Assembly (NCBI RefSeq): GCF_002887815.1
Contig: NZ_PDHO01000020.1
Coordinates: 35,278-99,277 of the forward strand
Direction: 5' to 3'
DNA from: Mycobacterium sp. ENV421
GTDB taxonomy: Bacteria; Actinomycetota; Actinomycetes; Mycobacteriales; Mycobacteriaceae
DNA length: 64,000 nt
The notes beneath the pieces were generated by a model that was not told where the DNA came from, did not search any database, and saw only the letters and a list, made by a program, of their open reading frames with translations. Made by a program: the position numbers and the translations under genes. Shown piece by piece: positions 44,014 through 52,654 of this stretch. Each line of letters starts with the position of its first letter. Position 1 is the first letter of the stretch.

Positions 44014-44832
44014 TCAGGCTGCGACATAATCCATCCCGAACGAGCGCCGTCGGCTGCGGGCGGCCAACCGGGACAGAAGCGCCCACGTCACACCGATCGT
44101 CGCCCACATCAATGCCTGGTTCAGCAACGAATACACCCGGAAATCGGCCAGCACCTGAGCCGGGAAGCCCTCGATCAGAATGCCGTCCGGTCCAGAGACC
44201 GGGCCGGGCACCTCGTGGAAGCCGGGCAGCACCGCGAACGTGGCCAGCATGACCACGGCATAGCCACCGGCCGCGAGCGCGGTCGCGGGCCAATTCCCCC
44301 ACCGCCGCGACCACGCCAACCCGGCGGCGGTCGCCACGCACGCCGCGACCACCGAGACCACAGTGATGGTCAGGAAGGCTGAACTTCGCGCGCCGATGGT
44401 CTCTTCCAGACCGACGGTGGGCGGATTCGGCGGATACTTCAGGCCCGGCACCAACGTGATCGCCCCGAACATCCCCGCCGACAACAGCAACGCCAGGCCG
44501 GTGGGGTCGGCCGTGCCGCCGCGTCGTTCGATCGCAGAGCGAATCACGGTGTAGGCCACCACGAACAGCACGCCCATCGCGACGGCGAAGGCGACGATCC
44601 CGACCGCGGCACCGAAGTTCTCCTGCACCGAGCGGCTGAAGAGCTCGTGACCGTGTCCGTGAGCTTCGCCGGCGAGCTCGGCCTCGGCGTGTTCACGAGC
44701 GCCTTCGTAGTCCACCGCGGTGGAGATCAACGGCGAGATGAGCCACCGGCTGAACGCGAAGCAGACGATGCCGCCCATCACCCCGGGTACGAGATAGCGC
44801 ACAGCTGCGGGCAATTCGGCGGTCAGTGGCAC
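44014..44832 (-). CDS. cbtA: Cobalt transporter subunit CbtA
   Basis: 272 residues, about six membrane helices (GVMGGIVCFAFSRWLISPLIS; VGIVAFAVAMGVLFVVAYTVI). The early Gly-rich helix with GEAHGHGHELFSRSVQENFGA is CbtA-typical, with a His-rich periplasmic loop. It forms a cobalt uptake system with CbtB. GTG start overlapping cbtB by 10 bp. In this operon it can feed cobalt to the nitrile hydratase. Confidence 0.88.
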   Translation of the reverse strand: MPLTAELPAAVRYLVPGVMGGIVCFAFSRWLISPLISTAVDYEGAREHAEAELAGEAHGHGHELFSRSVQENFGAAVGIVAFAVAMGVLFVVAYTVIRSAIERRGGTADPTGLALLLSAGMFGAITLVPGLKYPPNPPTVGLEETIGARSSAFLTITVVSVVAACVATAAGLAWSRRWGNWPATALAAGGYAVVMLATFAVLPGFHEVPGPVSGPDGILIEGFPAQVLADFRVYSLLNQALMWATIGVTWALLSRLAARSRRRSFGMDYVAA

Positions 44833-45047
44833 GGGAACCCCAGCAGGTGACGTGCGTCGTGCACGAACTCGTGGATATGGGTGTCCGAACCGAACACGGA
44901 CACGGCACCTTGGTCATACCCGACGAAGTAATAGACGATCAGCGCCAGCAGCGTCAGCACGGCCAGCCGCAGTGGCGTGGCGAGACTGTTCGCGGCCGCA
45001 CGCAGGTCGACTCGCGGCGCACCGAGGGTGGGATTTGCTTCGTTCAT
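44823..45047 (-). CDS. cbtB: Cobalt transporter subunit CbtB
   Basis: 74 residues: one membrane helix (LRLAVLTLLALIVYYFVGYDQG) and the family's His cluster HIHEFVHDARHLLGFPCH at the C-terminus. CbtB is a small partner of CbtA. 18 bp after the accessory gene stop; 3' end overlaps cbtA. Confidence 0.9.
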   Translation of the reverse strand: MNEANPTLGAPRVDLRAAANSLATPLRLAVLTLLALIVYYFVGYDQGAVSVFGSDTHIHEFVHDARHLLGFPCH

Positions 45048-45065
45048 GGAATGGTCCTCGCAGTT

Positions 45066-45377
45066 CTAGTGGTCGTGGTCGTGGGCGATCGCGTGATCGT
45101 TGGCGTCGGTGAGCGGCGGCGCAGTGAGGAGCTCGTGGCGGTCGACGAGCTTCTCGAGCGTGGCAACCCAGTGGTCGTAGTACTCCCATTGCCCCCGTTC
45201 GGATTCGGGTAGCCCTTCCCACTCGCCGATCGTCGAGATCAGGGTCTCCTGGAACTCACTCCACGGGTAGTGCCGGAACTCCGAGAGCGCGAGCGCCAGC
45301 CCGAACGCGCGGCGCTGCCACTCGTGGTCGAACTGCGGTGCGGCCTGATCGGTGGTGCAGGTGTCGTGCAGCTTCAT
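45066..45377 (-). CDS. Nitrile hydratase accessory (beta-like activator) protein
   Basis: 103 residues from ATG 45377, overlapping the alpha-subunit stop (ATGA). EWQRRAFGLALALSEFRHYPWSEFQETLISTIGEWEG and YYDHWVATLEKLVDRHELL resemble the N-terminal helices of nitrile hydratase beta, the hallmark of P14K/NhlE-type self-subunit-swapping cobalt activators. A C-terminal His/Asp tail (NDHAIAHDHDH) could hold cobalt. It loads the alpha subunit with cobalt. Confidence 0.88.
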   Translation of the reverse strand: MKLHDTCTTDQAAPQFDHEWQRRAFGLALALSEFRHYPWSEFQETLISTIGEWEGLPESERGQWEYYDHWVATLEKLVDRHELLTAPPLTDANDHAIAHDHDH

Positions 45378-45994
45378 GACGTCGCACCCGCCAATGCCAC
45401 TCCGATCATCGACTCCGTGGTGACCAGATCCATCAACATCTCGTCGGTGAAATCCTCGGTGCCCGGGGGTCGTTCGGGAATGACGAACCACCGGGAGTGG
45501 CCACTGGAGTCCCACACCTTGATCTCGGTGTCGGCCGGTAGCTCCAGGCCCACCTCGGCGAGCACCTTGCGCGGTTCGCGGGCGGCCCGCGACCGGAACG
45601 TCGGGTCCTTGTACCAATAGGGCGGCAGGCCGAGCACCGGCCACGGGAAGCACGAGCAGAGCGTGCAGATCACCAGGTTGTGCACACCGGCCGTATTGGC
45701 CACCGCCTGGAGGTGCTCACCCTCGGCGCCGGCCATTCCTTCCGGCAGGTCCAGTTCCGCAACGGCCGCCGGGGTGTCGGCCACTACCTTGGCGGCGAAA
45801 TCGGGATCAGTCCACGCCTTTACGACGATCTTCTTGCCGTTGAGCGGTGTCATCTCGGTCTCGAAGTACGCCAGCACCTTGTCCACGGTTTGCGGTGTGA
45901 TGACGCCCTTCTCGATGAGCAGCGCCTCGAGTGCGGCCACCTGCTTGGCGCTGATCTCCTCGCGGTCGGGCGGGTAGGCGAACTGTCCGGTCAT
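45374..45994 (-). CDS. nthA: Nitrile hydratase alpha subunit, cobalt type
   Basis: 206 residues from ATG 45994. The metal site is VICTLCSC (Cys110, Cys113, Ser114, Cys115); Thr in CTLCSC marks the cobalt-type (iron enzymes have CSLCSC). Also FPWPVLGLPPYWYKDPTFRSRAAREPRKVLAE. It hydrates nitriles to amides. ATGA couplings to the beta gene upstream and the activator downstream. Confidence 0.95.
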   Translation of the reverse strand: MTGQFAYPPDREEISAKQVAALEALLIEKGVITPQTVDKVLAYFETEMTPLNGKKIVVKAWTDPDFAAKVVADTPAAVAELDLPEGMAGAEGEHLQAVANTAGVHNLVICTLCSCFPWPVLGLPPYWYKDPTFRSRAAREPRKVLAEVGLELPADTEIKVWDSSGHSRWFVIPERPPGTEDFTDEMLMDLVTTESMIGVALAGATS

Positions 45995-46728
45995 GCTTTC
46001 TCCTCGATCGGTGCCAAATAGGCTTCGAACAACTCGGCGTAGAGCTTCAGCGGGCCGCCCTCGGCGCGCGCGCCCCAAATCTCGGCCGGATCGAATTCGA
46101 CGATGTAGATCGGCATCGGGTCGCCGATGCCGTCGCCGGTGTGGGTGAAATAGCCGTAGTCACCCTCGAATACGCGTTCCACGGTGCCGACGCGTTCACG
46201 CAGATAACCCGGCAACCGGCTATGTGCGTCAGCGGGGACATTGGTGATGCGCACCTGCGAACCGACCGCGAACTTCGGGTGCGCGACGTCACGGCGCGGG
46301 CTGTCCCCGAGGCGCAGGTAGGCGATCACCTGGTCGTCGATCGCCGGAAGGTCCTCGGCGTCGGCGCCCGAGCCCGCCTCGGCCATCCGGTCGGCGAGTT
46401 CCTCCTCGGTCACATAACCCTTATCGATGAAGAACTGGGTGATGCCGCCCAGCCACTTCTCGTAATAGCGAAACTTGAAGTAGTCGAACGGGTTCATCGC
46501 CTCGGCGCCGGTACGCAGGTCGGCCCACGTCCACTCGTCTTTGAAGGCGGTGGGCACTTCATCGATGGGATATGCCGGCAGCGCGGCACCAAGATGATTC
46601 GACAAGCCCATCATCGCCACGTGGATGCCGAAGATGCGCTTCTCCCACTCTTCGACGAAGACCCGCTTCTCCAAAGTCAACGGCTCTGGCAGGCCTTCGA
46701 GACCGCCGAGATAGTGCTGCAGTTTCAT
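45991..46728 (-). CDS. nthB: Nitrile hydratase beta subunit
   Basis: 245 residues. MKLQHYLGGLEGLPEPLTLEKRVFVEEWEKRIFGIHVAMMG is the usual N-terminus and DSPRRDVAHPKFAVGSQVRITNVPADAHSRLPGYLRERVGTVERVFEGDYGYF the C-terminal SH3-like domain with Arg residues near the active site. Forms the alpha2beta2 enzyme. Beta-before-alpha order is typical of cobalt enzymes. Its ATG shares a base with the upstream DUF1097 stop. Confidence 0.95.
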   Translation of the reverse strand: MKLQHYLGGLEGLPEPLTLEKRVFVEEWEKRIFGIHVAMMGLSNHLGAALPAYPIDEVPTAFKDEWTWADLRTGAEAMNPFDYFKFRYYEKWLGGITQFFIDKGYVTEEELADRMAEAGSGADAEDLPAIDDQVIAYLRLGDSPRRDVAHPKFAVGSQVRITNVPADAHSRLPGYLRERVGTVERVFEGDYGYFTHTGDGIGDPMPIYIVEFDPAEIWGARAEGGPLKLYAELFEAYLAPIEEKA

Positions 46729-47258
46729 CAGGCCGGGCTTCCTTCCGTGTGCGGGGGTGCGGTGTCTGCGACCGACTTCTTCGTCATGGCGGTGGCCAGG
46801 TATTCGGAAAGCAGGCCAAAGGACGCTCCGAGGACGCAGGCCACCGCGGCCACGAGTCCGGGGTGCGAGATGGTGGTGACGGTGACGTCGCTGCCTCGTC
46901 CGGCGACCGTCGACACCGTGGAGGCGAATCCGACGACGACGGCGGGCGTGGTGGCCAACAGCGGCAACCAGGACGCCTGCACCATGACAGCGCTACCGAC
47001 ACCCACGGCGATGGCGGTCACCAGCAGACTGCCGCCCATCAGGTAGGCGGCGTACAGGCTGGCCGAGGCGATGACCACGCCGACGATGTTCGACGCGACC
47101 GACCGGACCCAGCCCGCGACACCGCCACCGACGAAGAAGAACGAAGCCCACGCCAAGAACACCACCCAGATCGGCACAGTGATGACTTCGGCAGTGAACA
47201 CGACTGCCACGCCGCCGAGCACGCCGATGCTCAGCGTCAGGGCTGTCCGAGAATCCAT
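46728..47258 (-). CDS. DUF1097-family membrane protein
   Basis: 176 residues, about five hydrophobic helices (TLSIGVLGGVAVVFTAEVI; WVVFLAWASFFFVGGGVAGWV; SNIVGVVIASASLYAAYLMGG). AWASFFFVGGG is the DUF1097/YcdZ fingerprint. First gene of the nitrile hydratase operon; its stop and the nthB start share a base, so it may serve as a small-molecule (nitrile, amide or metal) channel or exporter. Inference only. Confidence 0.8.
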   Translation of the reverse strand: MDSRTALTLSIGVLGGVAVVFTAEVITVPIWVVFLAWASFFFVGGGVAGWVRSVASNIVGVVIASASLYAAYLMGGSLLVTAIAVGVGSAVMVQASWLPLLATTPAVVVGFASTVSTVAGRGSDVTVTTISHPGLVAAVACVLGASFGLLSEYLATAMTKKSVADTAPPHTEGSPA

Positions 47259-47498
47259 GGCCCACCTTCTTCGAGGGGTTGATGACTCGCTTCGGCGCCG
47301 GAGCGGAGTACGGTGAAATCAGCCTCAGCCCAGGGGGTTTCAGTGGTGTTACGGCTCGGTTGCTCCGCCCGTCAGCTCCGGACACGAAACGCGCAATTCC
47401 GGACTTCGCGGCGCCGGGCCACTGTTCGCGTTGCCGTCGCGCCGCGGTGCCGATACGTTGACTTCACCTCGGATGGGGTCACGAGAGGACAGCACCGG

Positions 47499-48578
47499 GT
47501 GTCAGACGAGCACAGTTCACAGCGGCCCACCGCCGCAGGGCGTCGACCCGCGAACGCGCAGGGATCACCGGCGCCCAAGATCGTCGTGTTCGCGTTGTAC
47601 GACAAAGTGACGTTGCAAGATGTCGCCGCGCCGCTTGAAATATTCGCGCGGGCAAACGATTTCGGCGCGAGGTACCAGGTGATCCTGGCTTCGCTGACCG
47701 GCGAAGCCGTCAACACGACCTCTTTCGTCACGCTCAAAGTCGACGTCCCGCTGGCCGAGGTGCCGGACCGGATCGACACCTTGATCGTGCCGGGCGGGGT
47801 ACCACCGGACTTCTACTTCACCCCCGGCGAGCACGACATCCCCGAAGAGCAGACGCCGGACGTCGTGGCGTCGGCCTTGGAGATGGTGGGCGAGCTGGCT
47901 CCGCGGGCGCGCCGGGTGGCCTCGGTCTGCACCGGCGCGTTCGTGCTCGCGGCCCTGGGCCTACTGGAAGGCCGCCGGGCGACCACCCATTGGGCGCATT
48001 GCCAGGAGTTGGCGCGCACCTACCCCGAGATCGAGGTGGTGCCGGATTCGTTGTTCGTTCAGGACGGCCCGTACATCACCGGAGCGGGAATCAGTGCGGG
48101 CGTCGACCTTGGTCTGGCCATGGTCGAAAGCGACTACGGCCCCGACGTGGCCCGGCGGGTGGCGCGGTGGATGGTGGTGTTCCTGCAACGCCCCGGGGGC
48201 CAGGCCCAATTCAGCGTGTGGACCGAGGCGGCCTCGCCGGTGTCGCGCGGCCTTCGCGAGATCCTCGACTCGGTCGTGACGGATCCGGCGGCCGATCACT
48301 CGATCGCGTCGATGGCCGAACGCGCCGCCGTCAGCGAGCGGCACCTTGTTCGGATGTTCCGCGACCAGGTGGGGTTGACGCCGTCGCGGTTCGTCGAGCA
48401 GGCCCGATTGGAAGCCGCGAAAGTACTGCTGGCCACCGGCGATCACGGCCAAGAAACAGTCGCGCGGCGGGCCGGTTTCGGGTCGGCGGACACCATGCGT
48501 CGCACCTTCCGCCGCGCATTGGGCGTGTCACCGAGCTCCTACCGGAGCCGTTTTCGCACGACCGGAATCCACCGCTAG
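47499..48578 (+). CDS. GlxA-type AraC regulator with DJ-1/PfpI domain
   Basis: 359 residues from GTG 47499, after AGAGGA. An N-terminal DJ-1/PfpI domain (KIVVFALYDKVTLQDVAAPLEIF; SVCTGAFVLAALGLLEGRRATTHWAHC) and a C-terminal double helix-turn-helix (HSIASMAERAAVSERHLVRMFRDQVGLTPSRFVEQARL ... GFGSADTMRRTFRRALGVSPSSYR). Divergent from the DUF1097-nitrile hydratase operon, so probably its activator; the elbow Cys may be structural. Confidence 0.92.
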   Translation: MSDEHSSQRPTAAGRRPANAQGSPAPKIVVFALYDKVTLQDVAAPLEIFARANDFGARYQVILASLTGEAVNTTSFVTLKVDVPLAEVPDRIDTLIVPGGVPPDFYFTPGEHDIPEEQTPDVVASALEMVGELAPRARRVASVCTGAFVLAALGLLEGRRATTHWAHCQELARTYPEIEVVPDSLFVQDGPYITGAGISAGVDLGLAMVESDYGPDVARRVARWMVVFLQRPGGQAQFSVWTEAASPVSRGLREILDSVVTDPAADHSIASMAERAAVSERHLVRMFRDQVGLTPSRFVEQARLEAAKVLLATGDHGQETVARRAGFGSADTMRRTFRRALGVSPSSYRSRFRTTGIHR

Positions 48579-48718
48579 GCAGGTCATCCGCCCCTTCCTG
48601 GTGCCAAAGTGAAAATTGAATACAACACAGCAAGCGCGGATATATTTGCTTGCACGTCAACGGATGACTAAAGTCCCAGCCGGGTTGGGTACTACCTCGG
48701 CATATTAAGGACCGGATC

Positions 48719-49426
48719 GTGAAATCGAGCATCAACCCGTCACTGTCAGCAAAGATCTGTGCCATATGCATCGGAGGACCGATGATCGCCCTCGTGATCG
48801 GGGCCCCGGTCGCCCTGGCGGCGCCATCGACCGGAACCAGTGCCGCGCACAAGCAGGCATCGTCGGACAGCTCGAGCAGCAATGCCAAGCGGCACCCACA
48901 TGTGCACGCAGCCGCGGACCCACAGCCCAGACCCGACTTTGCCGTCTCATTCAACGGACGCACTGTCGTCCAGACCGGCAGTGCGACGGCGACGTCGGAT
49001 CCCGGATTCAATTTGGCGGTGGCAGGCGCGGGCAGCAGCGCGCACGCCGGCGGCGGTCTCTTCAATTTCGCCGTGGCGGATCACAACAGCACGGCCGACG
49101 CGACCGGCGGAATCCTGAACTTCGCCAGTGCCGACTACGACGGCCACGCAACCGCCCACGATGGTCTCTTCACCGTGGCCACCGCCCAAAATGGCAGTAC
49201 CGCAACGATTACCGCCGGAAAGCTCAACATCGCCGATGCCAGCAACGGCAGCACTGCATCGGTGAGCGGCGGTGACCGGAATCAGGCGATCGCAGACGGC
49301 AGCGGCAGCGTGGCGTTCGCCGGCAACGGCAGCAACAACGAGGCGACCGCATACTGCGGCTCGCACGCCGATGCCAGTGGTGGCGACAACCTGTTCGTGA
49401 CCACGCCGGCCGGCGGCTGCCAGTAA
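48719..49426 (+). CDS. Secreted repeat protein, possible beta-solenoid
   Basis: 235 residues from GTG 48719 (ATG 48782 possible). A signal segment (GPMIALVIGAPVALAAPSTG) precedes a Ser/His-rich linker and about eight repeats of roughly 20 residues, alternating as FNLAVAGAGSSAHAGGG, FNFAVADHNSTADATGG, LNFASADYDGHATAHDG, FTVATAQNGSTATITAG, LNIADASNGSTASVSGG, NQAIADGSGSVAFAGNG. The periodic NGST and GG turns suggest a beta-helix exported to the envelope or medium. Ends with a Cys pair (YCGSH, GGCQ). Function unknown. Confidence 0.78.
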   Translation: MKSSINPSLSAKICAICIGGPMIALVIGAPVALAAPSTGTSAAHKQASSDSSSSNAKRHPHVHAAADPQPRPDFAVSFNGRTVVQTGSATATSDPGFNLAVAGAGSSAHAGGGLFNFAVADHNSTADATGGILNFASADYDGHATAHDGLFTVATAQNGSTATITAGKLNIADASNGSTASVSGGDRNQAIADGSGSVAFAGNGSNNEATAYCGSHADASGGDNLFVTTPAGGCQ

Positions 49427-49485
49427 GGCTTGCATCCCTCATCGGGCCTGTTTTCTCGCGGCTGATCGTGGGCATTAGATGACAC

Positions 49486-49719
49486 ATGAACAAGCTGGGC
49501 CGAGTTCGGCATGCCGAGCAGCGCATCGTCACAATCCAACGGCGGGTCTGGCTCGCGCAGGTATTGATGTGGCCCACCATCATCCTGGGTGCCGTCGTCT
49601 CGGTGGGTGTGGGTGTGTGGTTCCTTCAGCGCCGATCGGGCGGTGGACGGCACGAGATGCCGGAAACTCCCGGAGCGCATGAGGCAGGCGTTGTCGACGC
49701 GGGAACTAGCGAGGTTTAG
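49486..49719 (+). CDS. Small single-pass membrane protein, unknown
   Basis: 77 residues from ATG 49486: basic N-terminus (KLGRVRHAEQRIVTIQRRVW), one helix (LAQVLMWPTIILGAVVSVGVGVWFL) and a hydrophilic tail. No ribosome site of note and no family known; coding potential is plausible but not proven. Confidence 0.5.
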   Translation: MNKLGRVRHAEQRIVTIQRRVWLAQVLMWPTIILGAVVSVGVGVWFLQRRSGGGRHEMPETPGAHEAGVVDAGTSEV

Positions 49720-49759
49720 CGACGCCGAGATGAAGGTGGCTGCCCCGCAGTAGCTTTCG

Positions 49760-50563
49760 CTACCAGATGCGGATCCAGTCGATCAACATCGCCGCCGGCC
49801 AGGTGCCCAGAGAGGGATCACCACCACCCGGTCCACCGACCGCGAGGGTGAACATCGGCGACAGCCAATAGCCGGGATTGTTGAACGGCCAGCGCAAGTC
49901 GGTGGGGTTGCCGTGCACCGGGATGGGCTTCGGCGGCACCGTGAAGTACGGCTTCGCGCCGTCGACGTAGTCGCGCCAGAACTTGAACCCGTCAGCGTCC
50001 CAACGCATTCGCCAGGTGTGCCAGCCGCCATCGATCAGCCCGGCAATCGACTTGCTTTCCCACGTCTTGCCATTCGATGCCGCATGGACGGTGGTGCCCG
50101 GGGCCCAGCTGCGGTTGCCGTAGTACTCGAAGATGTCGACCTCGCCGTCGGGCAGCGGGTCTTCGTTGACCGCCCAGTACGCGGGCCAGGCACCTGAGGT
50201 CAGGCAGTCGAGCTTGGCCCGCGCTTCCCAGGTGTGGCCCATGGGGACTCGCCAGTTTCCCCGCACCTTGCCGCTGAAGTACTGATCGTCCTCGTGGGTG
50301 GCGAGCAGCACGAGGTTGGAATTTCCGTCGAGGAAGACGTTGCGCCGGTCGTCGCGGTACTGGCTCTCGACGGGTGGCCAGACGTCGTCCTGCCAGTTCT
50401 GAATCGACCAATTCGCAGGGTTGGGGGCCGACCCCGACGGTCCGTTGAAGTCGTCCTGGAACAGGTAGGGGGCCTCGGCGTGTGCACTGGGCAGCGGGAG
50501 TGCAGCAGCCAGCAGGCCCAGCCCCGACATCAGCATCATGCTTCGGCGGTCCAATTCGGGCAC
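49760..50563 (-). CDS. Secreted glycoside hydrolase family 16 protein
   Basis: 267 residues from GTG 50563. Tat/Sec-like leader (ELDRRSMMLMSGLGLLAAALPLPSAHA) and a GH16 beta-jelly roll; catalytic ExDxxE in DGEVDIFEYYG (Glu141, Asp143, Glu146). GAWPAYWAVNEDPL, GGWHTWRMRWDADGFKFWRDY and AVGGPGGGDPSLGTWPAAMLIDWIRI match the mycobacterial protein Rv0315 class. It likely cleaves beta-1,3-glucans or related polymers outside the cell. Confidence 0.92.
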   Translation of the reverse strand: MPELDRRSMMLMSGLGLLAAALPLPSAHAEAPYLFQDDFNGPSGSAPNPANWSIQNWQDDVWPPVESQYRDDRRNVFLDGNSNLVLLATHEDDQYFSGKVRGNWRVPMGHTWEARAKLDCLTSGAWPAYWAVNEDPLPDGEVDIFEYYGNRSWAPGTTVHAASNGKTWESKSIAGLIDGGWHTWRMRWDADGFKFWRDYVDGAKPYFTVPPKPIPVHGNPTDLRWPFNNPGYWLSPMFTLAVGGPGGGDPSLGTWPAAMLIDWIRIW

Positions 50564-50606
50564 GGCTCGACCATAAAGCAGCGGCGGCGCTCGGGCGCGG
50601 ATTTGA

Positions 50607-50996
50607 TCAGTCGAAGATGTCCCCGTCCAGGTAGAACCAGCGGCGGGCTCGCAGAGCGAAGCGCGACCGCTCGTGTAACACCCCAGGTCGGAGGCCTTGC
50701 CGATACTGTGCCCGGAACTCGACTTCGCCGGTTTCGTCACCGGGCTGCCCGTCAACGGTGTCGAGGATTTCCAGCCCGATCCAGGTCAGTCCGTCGGGCG
50801 CAGTGAGCGAGTCGGGACGGGTGCGCGGATGCCAGGTCTGCCAGACGTAGTCGAGATCGCCGACGGCGTAGGCGCTGTAGCGGGACCGCATCAGCTGTTC
50901 GGCAGTGCCGGCCTGGCTCTCGCCGCGGTGCAGCGGCAGGCAACAGCGGCCGAACGGTGCACCGGAGCCGCACGGGCACGCATCGGTCGGGCGCAT
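50607..50996 (-). CDS. YchJ/UPF0225-type SEC-C metal-binding protein
   Basis: 129 residues. The N-terminus CPCGSGAPFGRCCLPLH is a SEC-C zinc knuckle (Cys7/9 and Cys18/19), followed by AEQLMRSRYSAYAVGDLDYVWQTWHPRTRP, the NTF2-like core of YchJ. Function unknown. 43 bp downstream of the GH16 start, same strand. Confidence 0.88.
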   Translation of the reverse strand: MRPTDACPCGSGAPFGRCCLPLHRGESQAGTAEQLMRSRYSAYAVGDLDYVWQTWHPRTRPDSLTAPDGLTWIGLEILDTVDGQPGDETGEVEFRAQYRQGLRPGVLHERSRFALRARRWFYLDGDIFD

Positions 50997-51016
50997 GCAC
51001 TCAGTGTGGCAATCGG

Positions 51017-51919
51017 TTACGCGCCGACCAGCTCCGGGCGGAACTTGGCTGCCATCCGCCGCATCCCGTCGCGCCAGTCGACAGTGGTGCCCCCGACGAG
51101 CTCATGCATCTTGGTGACGTCCAACGGATTGCCGCGCAGCGCTTGATCGCTTTCCTCGAAGACCGGCTCCGCGCCGACGAGCGACCCCAGGAAGGTGCAC
51201 CATTCTTGGATGCTGACGTATTGGTCGCCGCCCCAGTTGACGGTGGTGGCCGGAACTGACGCCACCTCAAGCAGTTTCGGGATCATCGCGATGATGTCGT
51301 CTTCGTGGATCGGGTTGTAGACGGCCGGTCCGCCGGGCGGGACCGGGACGGGCATGCCGCTGAGCATCATCTCCATCTGGAAATACGGCCAGCCGCCGTT
51401 GTCGCCGTAGGGAACGTTGAGGCGCGCGATCGTGGTCGGTACGCCGAGAGCGCGCGCCATCGTCGCGACGACGGTCTCACCGGCGATCTTGGTGATCGAG
51501 TAGGTCGGCAGCAGGCTCTTGTGGTTGTCGCCGTAGACCGTGCGTTCGGTTCGCGGCTCGTCGCCGGGCGGGTCGTAGACCGCGCCGGATGAACAGTGCA
51601 GGAACGCCTTTGCGCTGCGGCAGTGCGCCATGAGAAGACCTGCCGATTCCGCGTTGGCGGCGAGGTCCTTGTCCCACCGACCGCTCTTGGCCACCGCCAA
51701 GTTCAGGACGTAGTCGAAATCCGATGGCAGTCCGGTGAAGTCCCCGGCCGCCATGTTGACGGTCTCACACCGGACGCTGGCCTTCTCCAGGCTGTCTTTG
51801 ACGGCCGAATCGGTGAATCGAGCGATCCCCCACACCTCGTTGTCCGGCGCCATGGCGAGGGCGACAGGGGTGGCGACCTGGCCGCTCACTCCGGTTATCA
51901 AAATCTTGGATCCGCGCAT
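51017..51919 (-). CDS. NAD-dependent epimerase/dehydratase family protein
   Basis: 300 residues from ATG 51919. Rossmann GVSGQVATPVALAMA replaces the strict GxxGxxG, followed by DFDYVLNLAVAKSGRWD, Ser in FLHCSSGAVYD and YSITK as the Tyr-Lys pair (TYSITKIAGETVVATMA). An extended SDR acting on a sugar or other carbonyl substrate, unknown. Confidence 0.88.
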   Translation of the reverse strand: MRGSKILITGVSGQVATPVALAMAPDNEVWGIARFTDSAVKDSLEKASVRCETVNMAAGDFTGLPSDFDYVLNLAVAKSGRWDKDLAANAESAGLLMAHCRSAKAFLHCSSGAVYDPPGDEPRTERTVYGDNHKSLLPTYSITKIAGETVVATMARALGVPTTIARLNVPYGDNGGWPYFQMEMMLSGMPVPVPPGGPAVYNPIHEDDIIAMIPKLLEVASVPATTVNWGGDQYVSIQEWCTFLGSLVGAEPVFEESDQALRGNPLDVTKMHELVGGTTVDWRDGMRRMAAKFRPELVGA

Positions 51920-52137
51920 CGGCTGATCGTAGGCAGGCCGTTGGTTCAGACGATCGATTTTGTCTCGGTGGGTTGAGACCCCGTCACCCAGCAGCTCAAC
52001 GATCGCGTGACGGGTGCCTGAACAAAACCTGAACGCAACCACTAAATTATCTGGATCGAGCTTTGCGGCTCGTACGAGCAGACCGAGTCACGGCCCCATC
52101 GACGAGGCCAACGTTCACGTCGGATCGGAGCCATGAG

Positions 52138-52617
52138 TTGAACGCCCGCATTTGTCTCGTAATCTCGGCAACGTTGCTTGCCGCGACACTCCTGTTCGCG
52201 CCCAGTGCCTCCGCTGAACGGATCCCTGGAGCCGAAGACGCCATCGCCAAGGCCGAAAGTGCGCTCGGGTCAGACATGTTCGGCCCCTACGGGTGCGAGG
52301 CTTTCGTGGCCTATGCCTTTGACGTGCCGCAGGCGAAGTACGGCTGGGATGGTGCCGCCGAAACGATGTACCAAACCCTGCTGCAGCAGGGTGAGATACA
52401 CACCGATATGGATGCTCCGCGGGGAGCGCTCGTCTTCAGCAAGAGCCCCTACGGCGCTCACATCGACATTGCCCGCGGTGATGGGACGTACATCTCGGGC
52501 GGCGTCCAAGGACTCAAGCGCGGGTACGGCGATGGCCACAACATCCAGATTCTGCCGAGTCCTCATGTGGGGTCCGGCTGGATGTACCGGGGCTGGAGTC
52601 TGGGCTACCCCCAATAA
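52138..52617 (+). CDS. Secreted peptidoglycan-hydrolase-like (CHAP/NlpC-type) protein
   Basis: 159 residues from TTG 52138, 7 bp after GGAG. Signal peptide (CLVISATLLAATLLFAPSASAE), then GPYGCEAFVAYAFDVPQAKYGWDGAAETM with a nucleophile-like Cys, and APRGALVFSKSPYGAHIDIARGDGTYIS with a His, the CHAP/NlpC-P60 arrangement. Probably a cell-wall amidase or endopeptidase, though the fold is inferred only from these two motifs. Confidence 0.75.
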   Translation: MNARICLVISATLLAATLLFAPSASAERIPGAEDAIAKAESALGSDMFGPYGCEAFVAYAFDVPQAKYGWDGAAETMYQTLLQQGEIHTDMDAPRGALVFSKSPYGAHIDIARGDGTYISGGVQGLKRGYGDGHNIQILPSPHVGSGWMYRGWSLGYPQ

Positions 52618-52654
52618 TCTCTTCTCTCCGCTGCGGTAGCCGCCCCGTCGCGCC

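Noticed and set aside
45048..45065. Cobalamin riboswitch before cbtBA
   Set aside because: The gap to the upstream gene is only 18 bp, so there is no room; the genes depend on the nitrile hydratase promoter.
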